DNA of 64,000 bases, from positions 124,001-188,000 of the forward strand of contig NZ_DYHZ01000008.1 of assembly GCF_020723905.1 (NCBI RefSeq). The letters run 5' to 3'. Each line of letters starts with the position of its first letter. Position 1 is the first letter of the stretch. A program made the position numbers and the translations under genes. Below the pieces are notes generated by a model that was given only the letters and a program-made list of their open reading frames with translations, had not been told where the DNA came from and did not search any database. The DNA comes from Anaerolinea thermophila. Lineage in GTDB: Bacteria > Chloroflexota > Anaerolineae > Anaerolineales > Anaerolineaceae. Positions 55,811 through 64,000 of the stretch are shown piece after piece.

Positions 55811-56526
55811 ACCGGATTCTGATTGTTGATGATGAGGAAATTGCCCGACTTTCTCTGGCTGAGATCCTCAAACTGGAGGGGTATATTATCCGTACCGCAG
55901 CCAGTGGGGAAGCCGCAGTGGATTTACTGAATCGCGAGTCCTTCGATGTTATGATTCTTGACTTGAAGATGCCCGGTATGGGGGGCATGGATGTACTTAA
56001 GGCAATCGTGGATACTCTCCCAGACCTCAAGGTGATTGTCCTGACCGCACACGGTTCCATGGATACTGCCATTCAGGCTTTGCGTTATCGGGTTCATGAT
56101 TATCTACTCAAGCCCGCTACCCCTGCGCAGATTCTCAAAAGCATTCAGGGGGCTTTGGAACAGCGCCAGCGGGAGCGTTACCACGCTGAACTGCTGGCAC
56201 GCGCGCCGCAGGTCATGTCATTTCCCGGCGGGGCAGAGATGGACCTGAACCGGCGAATCATCCGCTGGCGTGGAGGAGAAATCTCCCTGACCCCCACCGA
56301 AGCCAAACTATTGGGGATTTTGTATCAATTAAAAGGGCAGGTCATTACCCATTCAGAACTGGTGCTGATCTGTCAGGGGTATCATGTGGATAACGAAGAA
56401 GCGGCGCGCATTTTACGTCCGGTGGTCAGTCGTTTACGTCAGAAACTGGAAGCCGTGCCTGGATGGAATGACTGGATTAAGAACGTAAGAGGTTCTGGAT
56501 ACGTTCTGGATCTTTCCAGTAACTAA
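55807..56526 (+). CDS. OmpR/PhoB-like response regulator
   Basis: 239 residues. Receiver (1-120) with DDEE acidic pair, Asp52 in ILDLKMPGMGG, Thr in VLTAHGS and Lys in LLKPATP. The C-terminal winged helix (about 140-237) has the Trans_reg_C pattern: MDLNRRIIRWRGGEISLTPTEAKLL, then LRPVVSRLRQKLE and NVRGSGYVL. It binds DNA as a transcription factor. Starts within the kinase stop (ATGA) and its stop interlocks with the converging EamA gene (CTAA). Confidence 0.93.
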   Translation: MNRILIVDDEEIARLSLAEILKLEGYIIRTAASGEAAVDLLNRESFDVMILDLKMPGMGGMDVLKAIVDTLPDLKVIVLTAHGSMDTAIQALRYRVHDYLLKPATPAQILKSIQGALEQRQRERYHAELLARAPQVMSFPGGAEMDLNRRIIRWRGGEISLTPTEAKLLGILYQLKGQVITHSELVLICQGYHVDNEEAARILRPVVSRLRQKLEAVPGWNDWIKNVRGSGYVLDLSSN

Positions 56527-57467
56527 GGCTGAGATTGCCATGGCACGTCGGTGGTTGGAATGGATGGGGGATTAAGCCACGAAAGCCATCCGGTTGCCAG
56601 CCGTTTCTGTGGGGGAATGCGATCCAGTCCAACAAGCACCAGACTGATACATAACAGCGTAGCCCCCAGCCACTGATGAGGGGTGAGCCTTTCGTGGAGG
56701 AGGATGCTGGAAAGAATGACGGTTACCAGCACTTCTCCCAGTCCAAGCAAGGCGGTTTGCAACCCGCCGAGGCGTTTGATTCCCAGAAAAAGTGTGAACC
56801 GGGAAAGAAAAGTGATCAGCGCCATGGAAAAAATTGCCCACCATGCCACTCCATCGGCGGGCGGGCGACGGTCTCCGAGGAGATAGGCAATGACTACCGT
56901 TGCCGACATTCCCAGTAAGGTGTAAATGGTAACGGTAGGAGCAGGCACTTCAAACAGGATGCGTTGATTAATCACCAGGTGAAGGGCATATAAAGCAGCA
57001 GACCCCACCATCATTACAGCGCCAAGGAGATCAATCGTTCCTTCAGTGCTCTGGAGAAGCAGTCCAACCGCAACGATAGAAATGACCAGACGAAGGGCGG
57101 TCAGTGGGGTGATGGATTGTCGGTCCAGCAGTAACCAGAATGCCAGGAAGAGGGGGTAAAGGGAATAGAGTAATTGCCCAACCCCGGCGTTAATTCTGCC
57201 CAGAGCGGTGTAGTACAGCACAGATCCCAATCCATTGATAAATCCTGCCAGCAGGCACCCGATTAATCCCACCGGGTAAATATAAAAGAAGGGACGCCGC
57301 CAGATAGCCATAAAAGTCATGAACAAAATAGCAGCGATCCCTGTTCGTAAGGCAATGACCGCGAGAGGCGTAAAACCAGAGAGGATGGCAACTTTCCCGA
57401 AGATTGGAACCACCCCCAAAAATAACGCTGATGCCAGCGCAGCGGTGATGCCTTGCTGTTTGGTCAT
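56523..57467 (-). CDS. DMT-superfamily (EamA) transporter
   Basis: 314 residues, ten membrane helices in two EamA repeats (about 7-140 and 150-285). The first has PIFGKVAILSGFTPLAVIALRTGIA, the second GSAALYALHLVINQRILFE and GGLQTALLGLGEVLVTVILSSILLHERLTP. Family members often export amino acids or metabolites (RhtA exports threonine/homoserine); substrate here is unknown. It lies seven bases after the threonine-synthase-receiver fusion, so it is almost certainly co-expressed with it. Confidence 0.9.
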   Translation of the reverse strand: MTKQQGITAALASALFLGVVPIFGKVAILSGFTPLAVIALRTGIAAILFMTFMAIWRRPFFYIYPVGLIGCLLAGFINGLGSVLYYTALGRINAGVGQLLYSLYPLFLAFWLLLDRQSITPLTALRLVISIVAVGLLLQSTEGTIDLLGAVMMVGSAALYALHLVINQRILFEVPAPTVTIYTLLGMSATVVIAYLLGDRRPPADGVAWWAIFSMALITFLSRFTLFLGIKRLGGLQTALLGLGEVLVTVILSSILLHERLTPHQWLGATLLCISLVLVGLDRIPPQKRLATGWLSWLNPPSIPTTDVPWQSQP

Positions 57468-57474
57468 GCTCCTG

Positions 57475-59157
57475 TCATCCTAACAATGCGCGCACCTCAT
57501 CCATAAATTCATCGCTCATGAAATCCCCTTTTTGCATTAACGTTTGGATGTGTCCCCGCAAGCGATCTTTCTCGTTGGGGGTCAGTTCTTTGGCGGTGAC
57601 GACGATGACGGGAATTTCAGCCGTTTCTGAAGATTTCTTCAACTCGTTCAAAACGGCAAAGCCGTCCATCTCCGGCATCATCAGGTCGAGGATAATCAGG
57701 TTGGGTAGTTCGCGACGAGCCAGTTCGATGGCTTCCATACCGTTGGTGGCTTCGAACAGTTTGTATTCGCCCTGCGATTGCAGAATACGCCGGATGAGGC
57801 GGCGCACATCCGGGTTGTCGTCCACGATCAGGATACGCGGGAAGCGGTCCAGTGAGACTTTCGTCAGCGCTGCCAGCAAGCCTTCCTCGTTGCTCTCTTC
57901 CATGCCCTGAGAGGGCACCAGATCGCGTGCCCAGCCCTCGCCAAGGATGTTGCGCTCCACGGGGACTGTATGCCCGGTGCAATTGACCACCACGGTTTCG
58001 TGAGGTTTGATGACCCCGGCACGAATCAGTTTGACCAGTCCGGCAAAAGCAACCGCTGCGGCTGGTTCTACCGAAAGACCTTCCATCTTGGCAAGGAAGT
58101 GCATGGCACGGAAGGCTTCGTCATCTGAGACGGCTTCAAATTCACCGCCGGAAGCCGCGAGCATCTTCTGGCGCAAATACGTATATGTCCTGCCCGGATC
58201 GCCGGTTGCCAGGGTGGCGATGAGCGTTCTTGGGGACTGAACAGGGAGGGCTGTTTCGCGGTTCTGTTTCCATGCATGCACCATGGGCGCGCACCCTTCT
58301 GCCTGAATGGAGGCAATTTTGGGAATGCGGTCAATCCATCCCATTCGATACAGTTCCTCAAACCCTTTGAGCACCCCAATTGGTCCCATGCCGCCAGAAA
58401 CTGCCTGTACGTACCAGTCCGGTGCGCGCCAGCGAGGTTTTTGCCCTTCTGGAGGGAAAACAGGCTCACCCATGAGATTGGTCAGCTGCTCGGCAATCTC
58501 AAAGGCAATGGTTTTCATGGATTCGATACAGGGCACGGTGCGGGCTCCCAGGTCAATGCTCAAATGGCGTTGCTGGGCAAATTCTGCCGCGACCTTTTTG
58601 GCTTGATCGTACGAGCCGGTAATTTTAATCACCTGCGTACCATAAATGGCTACCTCGCGCATTTTTGCCGCGGGAACCAGACTCGTCAGAAATGCCCATA
58701 ACTTGATCCCCGCCCGGGCGGAATAGGCAGAGTAAGAAATGGCAACATTCCCCGTAGAAGCAATGACAAACTCAGAAACCCCAGCCTCTTTAAGGGTGGC
58801 AACCGTCACAGAAGCCTGCCGATCCTTAAAAGAAGCGGTGGGTCCCTGACGTTCGTCCTTAACGTAAATATTGGGGTTTCCCAGCATCATCCCAAGGTTG
58901 GCGGCGCGAATTAACGGAGTACCGCCTTCCCCCATGCTCAATTCAGGACGGGGGCTTTCCACCGGCAGCAATTCGCGGTACCGCCAGATGTCAAACGGGC
59001 GGGAAACCAGGCGCTGCGCCAGTGTGGTGGATAGTCTGTCGTAATCGTAGCGCGCTTCGCGCCACATACTCCCACACTGGGGGCAGGCGGGTTGGACAAT
59101 GGAGAAGGGGGCTTTATGTCCGCAATCCAGACATTCAACGATAACGTGAGAAGGCAT
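57475..59157 (-). CDS. Threonine synthase-like PLP enzyme fused to a response-regulator receiver domain
   Basis: 560 residues. Zinc ribbon at the N-terminus (C9-x2-C12, C25-x2-C28), then the PLP fold of threonine synthases: SMGEGGTPL (74-82), Schiff-base Lys111 in TASFKDRQAS, STGNVAIS (134-141), phosphate-binding SGGMGP (254-259) and VVVNCTGHTVP (389-399). A short linker (about 415-438) leads to a full CheY-like receiver: DD446-447, phospho-acceptor Asp491 in ILDLMMPEMDG, Thr521 and Lys543. Threonine synthase turns O-phosphohomoserine into threonine; a fused receiver implies phosphorylation-dependent control. The gene lies 17 bases after the kinase and seven before the EamA gene. A related PLP reaction cannot be excluded. 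Confidence 0.92.
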   Translation of the reverse strand: MPSHVIVECLDCGHKAPFSIVQPACPQCGSMWREARYDYDRLSTTLAQRLVSRPFDIWRYRELLPVESPRPELSMGEGGTPLIRAANLGMMLGNPNIYVKDERQGPTASFKDRQASVTVATLKEAGVSEFVIASTGNVAISYSAYSARAGIKLWAFLTSLVPAAKMREVAIYGTQVIKITGSYDQAKKVAAEFAQQRHLSIDLGARTVPCIESMKTIAFEIAEQLTNLMGEPVFPPEGQKPRWRAPDWYVQAVSGGMGPIGVLKGFEELYRMGWIDRIPKIASIQAEGCAPMVHAWKQNRETALPVQSPRTLIATLATGDPGRTYTYLRQKMLAASGGEFEAVSDDEAFRAMHFLAKMEGLSVEPAAAVAFAGLVKLIRAGVIKPHETVVVNCTGHTVPVERNILGEGWARDLVPSQGMEESNEEGLLAALTKVSLDRFPRILIVDDNPDVRRLIRRILQSQGEYKLFEATNGMEAIELARRELPNLIILDLMMPEMDGFAVLNELKKSSETAEIPVIVVTAKELTPNEKDRLRGHIQTLMQKGDFMSDEFMDEVRALLG

Positions 59158-59174
59158 ATGGTCAGTCCATTAAT

Positions 59175-62100
59175 TTAGGAAGGTTTGGTTTCGTTACGGA
59201 AGCGGCGCAAAGCCTCTTCCAGAGAGTTCAGCAGTTCTTTTTCGCGCAACATGGCTTTGGTCAGCAGGCTTTGTCCAAACTCGTTCAATTGCTGGTGCTG
59301 TTCCGCGGTCAGATCCGCACCAGTCAATACAATGACCGGAATGCTCTTGAAGGTTGGGTGTGTCCGCAGATTTCCCAGCAGTTCAAAGCCATTCATCTCT
59401 GGCATGAACAAATCCAGAATGATGACATCGGGTACGCTGTTTTGCAGGAAATCCCAGCCTGCTTTACCGCCCTGAGCAAGGTTGACATGATAGCGCTGGC
59501 TTTCTTCGAGCATCTTCTGCACCAGGCGTAAATCTTCCGGGTCGTCATCAATCACCAGCACTTCCCGAATCTTGCCATCCCGGTTCAGGCGGTTGAGCGC
59601 GCCTAACAGATCTTCGGAGAGGAATGGCTTGACCAGATAATCAGCCGCACCGAGGCTGTATCCCTTTTCCTCTTCTTCGAGGATGGAACATACAACAATC
59701 GGAATATCCCTGGTCTCAGGATCGCTCTTGAGTTTCTTCATGACCTGCCAGCCATCCACTTCGGGCATCATGATATCCAGTGTGATGGCAAAGGGTTGTA
59801 CTTCCTTGACCCGTTCCACAACGGTGCGGGGATCGGTGTGTGGAATGATGTAATAGCCCTGAGGTTTGAGGAAACGCTGATACAGTTCAATGACCTGAGG
59901 ATCGTCATCAACGGCAAGTACCGTCAATGCATCCTCAGGAATGTATTCTTCCGGTTTTCCTTCCTCAAGCGGTAAGGGCAGGGTGAAGAAGAAGGTCGAG
60001 CCCACTCCTACCGTGCTTTCCAGCAGACCGATGCGTCCGCCATGCATTTCGATGAGCGAGCGGCAAATAGACAACCCCAGACCGGTACCGCCCGTCTTAC
60101 GGGTGGGCGAGTCGTCTACCTGAGAGAATGGAAGGAACAGTTTGGAACGGTCTTCTTCAGCAATCCCCGGTCCGGTGTCGGTCACGGTGATCATGATCTC
60201 GGGTTTGCCCTCCGGGCTGCGCACCCGGCGAGCGCGCACCGTAATCGAGCCTTCATCGGTGAACTTGGCGGCGTTCGAGAGGAAGTTGATGAGCACCTGA
60301 CGTACGCGGGTTGCATCCGCGCGGACAGTCGGTAATCCCTCTTCGATTTCGGTGATCAACTTGATGGGTTTATCTTTGACCAGCCCGACTGCGGTGGACA
60401 TGGCACTGTTGATCATGTCGGGGATGTTGACGTCCGAGAAGGACAGTTCCATCTTGCCCGCTTCAATCTTGGAGAGGTCGAGGATGTCGTTAATCAGATT
60501 CAACAGATGTTGACCGGAGTTGTAAATCGCTGTGAGGTCCTGTTGTTGTGTCTCGTTGATGGGACCATCAATGCCCCGCAGAATGACGCGCGAGAAGCCA
60601 ATGATGGAGTTCAACGGGGTGCGCAGTTCGTGGCTCATGTTGGCGAGGAACTGGCTCTTGACGCGGTCCACCTCGCGCATCTCTTCCACCGCTTTCTGCG
60701 CCAGTTCGTACGCCCGGGCGTTTTCGATTGCTACGGCAATCTGGTCTGCCAGAATGGTTAACACAGCCAATTCATCTTTGCGGAAAGCGTTCAGGTTTCT
60801 GGATTGCAAATCCAGCGCACCGATAACGCGGTTGCCCAGTTTGAGCGGCAATGCCATTTCCGAGCGTGTTTCCGGCAGGAGCGGGTTCGGGTAGTACATG
60901 GTAGAAGTGGTGACGTCGTTCAGGATGAACGGTTCTCCGGTAGCGGTCACCGTGCCAACTACCGAACGTGAACCGACTGCCAGTTTGTGCTTGCGTTCCT
61001 TCAATTGCTCAGCGGCAGGTCCATAGGATTCTCGGACCACCGCATAGGTCCCGGTATCATCCAGCAGGAAGATGGACGCCTGATACAGGTTGAATCGTTC
61101 CACCACCAGGGTAACGATACGGCGCAGCAGTACGTCGGTTGAGAGGGTGCTGGTGGTATCGCGGGCAATTTCTGCGGCGGTCTGCAATTCCAGAGCGCGG
61201 CGTTCGGCTTGCTGAAGCAGGCGAATCTTCTCTATGGCGACTGCGATACCGTTCGCAACCGTCTGGAAGACTCGGATTTCTGCTGGATCGTACTTCATAG
61301 ATTGGCTGGAAAATGCCCCCATGACGCCAATAGTTCGTCCGCCGGAACGCAGGGGTACAATGACGCCCGATTGAATACCAAAGCGCTTCAGAGTAGTGGC
61401 TGAGACCGGGTCGAGAGTGCCGTCGTCAATTTGAGCAAAGGAGATGCCTTCATCGGGCAACGCAAACAAGATGGGAACATCAGATGCGCGAAGGCGGGCA
61501 CCTTTGAACTGGGTTCGTCCGGTAATGCTGTGGTATGCGGCAACCTCGATTTCGTTTATTTCGCCTTCTGTGCCGGTGGTCAGGTGAAGGGAGACGGCTT
61601 CCGCGCCTCGCGGGAGGGCTTCGCGAATCACCAGGTCCACCATTTCATCGGCGTCCTTCGCAGCGGCGATTTCGCTGGAGATGTTGTACAACCGCGCGGT
61701 TTCTTTCAGGGCTTGCTGGGTCTGCTCAAACAGACGCAGGTTTTCAACCACGATGGTCAACTGGTCAATCAACGGTGGTAAGAGGCGCTTTTCACGCGGG
61801 GAGAAGGCGCGTTTTTGTTCCCCTTCCAGTAAAACCACGCCAATTTGGCGTTTCCCTGCCCACATGGGCAGTACAGCAAGCGAACGTACGTTTTGCTTTA
61901 AGAGGTCTTGCTTCAGCGCTTCATCAAAGACGGCTTCTTCCAGATTCTCAAAGTAGTATTGCGAATTGGTTTGAAGCGGTCGTTCGTAAATGACACGTGG
62001 AAATTCTGTTCCAATCTGGGGCGGTGGGGTGCCGCGACCGCTGTACCAGTTTGCCTGGACGGACACCCGGCTGATGCGTTGATGGCTGTCCATTTCAAAC

Positions 62101-64000
62101 AGGAGCATCACGCCGCGGTTAATTTCCGTCATACGGACGCCGGTGATCACCGCGCTGAGCATTTCCTGGAAATTGCTGGCAACCACCAGTTGATTGCTGG
62201 CTTTGTAAAGGCTTTCGGTTTCGTCCAGGTTGGCGCGCAATTGGACCAGCAGGTCTTCGCGGACAAAGGTGTTGGCAATGGCTTCTGCGGCTACCCGCAA
62301 GGCATTGATTTCATCCTGTGACCACCTGTGTGCCTCAACATGCTCAAAGATGAGCAGGTCGGGCATGGTGGTCTTTCCCTGAATGCCTAAAATTAATGCC
62401 GATTGGATACCCTGGGAGGTAAAGAACTGGGCGGCAAGGTCCTCGGAAGAGAAATCGGTTGGAATGACCCAGCCCTCGGTTCGCAGAAAACCTACCAGAT
62501 TGGCAAATAATTCAGCAGGGATGGTGTGAATTTTAGAGGGATCCAGCAGGTAAGCCACAATGGGTGAGGTCCAGTCTTCCACCAGTGTCCAGCACGAAGT
62601 GACCCCTTCAGAGAATTGCAGGAAGTAAACCCGCGATGCTTGCGCCGCCTGTCCAAGGTATTTGAGTACGTCTCCCAGAGCCTGCGTACCGGCTTCGGAC
62701 AGCGTAGCCGCAGACCGTGCCACGCCAGCCTGGTAGCGCTCACGGTTTTCCAGCGCTTTCAGGGTTTCCTGCATTTGCAGGAACAGGGTTGCGTTTTCCA
62801 GCGCTGTCGAGACCTGTGATGCCGCGGTTGAGAGCAGTTCTACATGGACTTCATCAAATTGGGGCGCATTTTCCTTTTCATAGTCCTGAATGACCAGTAC
62901 TCCCCGTGGACGTTCATTAACCAGAATTGGGATTGCCAGCAGACTCTTCGGGAGCCGTTCAGGCAGTTCACAATTGAAGCGGGTAATTTGCCGGGCGACC
63001 TGGTCTTTGAAAAGGACCGGACGGGCATGCTGAATTAGCGCTTCGGGTAACCCTTTGCCAAATGGTCGCTCCGCTAAAAGGATATCTACCCCTTCTTCTC
63101 GATATATCGGGAAGGTAAGGGTCTGATAATGTTCATCCGCTACTGCAATGAACAGGTTTCGATCGCTTAAAACCTCTTTTGCCATTTCGGCAAAAGTCTG
63201 ATAAATTTCTTCATGAGATCTCAGGCTGGTCAGGCGCTGACCGATGCGGTTCAACGTTGCCAGATCCTGATTGCGATGGAGAATTTCCTGTTCTGCACGG
63301 ACGCGCTCTGCCAGTTCCTGTTGGGCGGCGTTGTACAGATGGGCATTCTCCAGCGCCAGCACCAGCTGAGAGGCAACTTCCAGCACCAGTTGATGCTCTT
63401 CATCATCCCAGATCCGCTGTGGGTCATTATCAATGATTTCTACCAAAAGTTTGCCGTATTCCCCGGCATTTTCCGGTACTGCAATGGTTGCAGGCAATCC
63501 CGCCTGTGCCGGGACAACAACAGGCTTTTTCTGCCGCAAACTCTCCATTGCCAGGGGGGTGGAAGGAGCCGTTACCAGATGGGTCTTCCCATTTTCAGCG
63601 GCGACTCCGAAGATTGTTCCACCGGCAACAAAAGCGGGTGTGAACGGTTGGGCTGGAGTCAGGTGGGAGGGGGGCTTCCTTGAAGGAGATGGAATCCGGG
63701 TTTTTGTTTCAACGGCAGGAGGCTTTGGAGCAGGAACGGCTTTTGCCTCTTCTTTTGGAAGCAGAACAACCGTTCCTTTCCAGGTGGATTGATGATCATC
63801 CGGAGCAGAAAGGATGCTCAATATTGCACGGTGCCAGTTCCCCTGAATGTCCTGAAAACGAACTGAAAATTCAACCGGCAAGGCGTCTGCCGGGATCGTG
63901 CTGAAGTCGGCAAAGATTTCCTCATCCAGAAGATAACGATAAAACGGCTTTCCCAGAACTTCTTCAACCGGAATACCCAATATTTGCCCCATTTCCGGGC
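59175..64000 (-). CDS. Multi-GAF hybrid sensor histidine kinase with two C-terminal receivers (5' end outside window)
   Basis: At least 1,607 residues; the frame runs off the window with no stop and the PAS domain at the edge lacks its start, so the N-terminus is missing. Numbering from the first in-window Met (63992): partial PAS (1-70), Pro-rich linker, then five or so GAF domains (about 145-235, 245-400, 430-580, 600-760, 770-920, 940-1090), HisKA with His1121 in NMSHELRTPLNS, HATPase (LINFLSNAAKF; GTGLGLSICRS), receiver 1 with Asp1406 in LDIMMPEVDG and receiver 2 with Asp1527 in LDLFMPEMNG. No membrane helix in view, so it probably senses cytoplasmic signals. It heads the operon with the receiver-bearing threonine synthase. 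Confidence 0.92.
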   Translation of the reverse strand, partial: PEMGQILGIPVEEVLGKPFYRYLLDEEIFADFSTIPADALPVEFSVRFQDIQGNWHRAILSILSAPDDHQSTWKGTVVLLPKEEAKAVPAPKPPAVETKTRIPSPSRKPPSHLTPAQPFTPAFVAGGTIFGVAAENGKTHLVTAPSTPLAMESLRQKKPVVVPAQAGLPATIAVPENAGEYGKLLVEIIDNDPQRIWDDEEHQLVLEVASQLVLALENAHLYNAAQQELAERVRAEQEILHRNQDLATLNRIGQRLTSLRSHEEIYQTFAEMAKEVLSDRNLFIAVADEHYQTLTFPIYREEGVDILLAERPFGKGLPEALIQHARPVLFKDQVARQITRFNCELPERLPKSLLAIPILVNERPRGVLVIQDYEKENAPQFDEVHVELLSTAASQVSTALENATLFLQMQETLKALENRERYQAGVARSAATLSEAGTQALGDVLKYLGQAAQASRVYFLQFSEGVTSCWTLVEDWTSPIVAYLLDPSKIHTIPAELFANLVGFLRTEGWVIPTDFSSEDLAAQFFTSQGIQSALILGIQGKTTMPDLLIFEHVEAHRWSQDEINALRVAAEAIANTFVREDLLVQLRANLDETESLYKASNQLVVASNFQEMLSAVITGVRMTEINRGVMLLFEMDSHQRISRVSVQANWYSGRGTPPPQIGTEFPRVIYERPLQTNSQYYFENLEEAVFDEALKQDLLKQNVRSLAVLPMWAGKRQIGVVLLEGEQKRAFSPREKRLLPPLIDQLTIVVENLRLFEQTQQALKETARLYNISSEIAAAKDADEMVDLVIREALPRGAEAVSLHLTTGTEGEINEIEVAAYHSITGRTQFKGARLRASDVPILFALPDEGISFAQIDDGTLDPVSATTLKRFGIQSGVIVPLRSGGRTIGVMGAFSSQSMKYDPAEIRVFQTVANGIAVAIEKIRLLQQAERRALELQTAAEIARDTTSTLSTDVLLRRIVTLVVERFNLYQASIFLLDDTGTYAVVRESYGPAAEQLKERKHKLAVGSRSVVGTVTATGEPFILNDVTTSTMYYPNPLLPETRSEMALPLKLGNRVIGALDLQSRNLNAFRKDELAVLTILADQIAVAIENARAYELAQKAVEEMREVDRVKSQFLANMSHELRTPLNSIIGFSRVILRGIDGPINETQQQDLTAIYNSGQHLLNLINDILDLSKIEAGKMELSFSDVNIPDMINSAMSTAVGLVKDKPIKLITEIEEGLPTVRADATRVRQVLINFLSNAAKFTDEGSITVRARRVRSPEGKPEIMITVTDTGPGIAEEDRSKLFLPFSQVDDSPTRKTGGTGLGLSICRSLIEMHGGRIGLLESTVGVGSTFFFTLPLPLEEGKPEEYIPEDALTVLAVDDDPQVIELYQRFLKPQGYYIIPHTDPRTVVERVKEVQPFAITLDIMMPEVDGWQVMKKLKSDPETRDIPIVVCSILEEEEKGYSLGAADYLVKPFLSEDLLGALNRLNRDGKIREVLVIDDDPEDLRLVQKMLEESQRYHVNLAQGGKAGWDFLQNSVPDVIILDLFMPEMNGFELLGNLRTHPTFKSIPVIVLTGADLTAEQHQQLNEFGQSLLTKAMLREKELLNSLEEALRRFRNETKPS

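Noticed and set aside
1-64000. CRISPR arrays, insertion sequences, prophage or integron features
   Set aside because: No regular direct repeats with spacers, no transposase or integrase frame and no phage gene seen; composition looks even across the window.

Overview
The window is a gene-dense stretch of bacterial chromosome (about 50 protein genes, two tRNAs, no gap over 300 bases). It has no insertion sequence, phage gene or CRISPR array. Gene content (bacterial FTCD fusion, CapA lipoprotein, many GT-C membrane proteins, very large GAF-rich hybrid kinases, PPi-type phosphofructokinase, DUF255/YyaL protein) and moderate GC suggest a Chloroflexota bacterium of the Anaerolineae type. That placement is inference from gene style, not from a marker gene.

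Layout. 73-3307 (-): CapA-like lipoprotein and formiminotransferase-cyclodeaminase. 3444-9564 (+): SRAP/YedK protein overlapping a 1,816-residue CHASE4 hybrid kinase, then tRNA-Glu. 9729-14179 (-): CbiX-like chelatase, DUF554 protein, cobalamin adenosyltransferase, an unknown protein, an oligopeptide-binding protein and SecG. 14247-16642 (+): PHP protein, YbaK deacylase, lipoprotein. 16669-18552 (-): RtcB RNA ligase with archease. 18569-23242 (+): two FHA proteins (FhaA-like and FhaB-like), MTA phosphorylase, and a SEDS (RodA/FtsW) polymerase fused to a transpeptidase domain that has lost its SxxK residues. 23239-26672: YyaL protein and an acetyltransferase-like protein. 26779-39993: eight multi-pass GT-C type membrane proteins with one nitrilase-family amidase between them. 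40121-43977 (+): DegS-like kinase, PPi-PFK, class II aldolase, Nudix hydrolase. 43929-50704 (-): an eight-gene co-directional run (lipoprotein, G5/beta-propeller lipoprotein, UDP-glucuronate decarboxylase, GtrA, BchI-type AAA ATPase, TPR protein, UroD-like methyltransferase, RsmD). 50739-54057: ScpB, RluB, NERD-like protein, PlsX, tRNA-Leu. 54206-56526 (+): receiver-first kinase and an OmpR-type regulator. 56523-64000 (-): hybrid kinase, threonine synthase fused to a receiver domain, and an EamA exporter.

The strongest candidate for an undescribed system is the last operon. A threonine-synthase-like PLP enzyme carries a complete C-terminal response-regulator receiver and lies between a soluble multi-GAF hybrid kinase and a DMT/EamA transporter, which suggests direct phospho-control of amino-acid synthesis coupled to export. 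The second is the FHA-FHA-MTAP-SEDS/pseudo-PBP cluster, which resembles the actinobacterial fhaA-fhaB-rodA-pbpA locus, but with polymerase and PBP fused and the transpeptidase catalytically dead.

Expression signals are unusually readable. Both tRNAs, secG and several genes have -35/-10 boxes at 16-18 base spacing. Another group of genes has only a TATAAT-like box 6-8 bases before the ATG and no Shine-Dalgarno sequence, which points to leaderless mRNAs. Neighbouring genes very often overlap by four bases (ATGA/GTGA head-to-tail; YTAR tail-to-tail).
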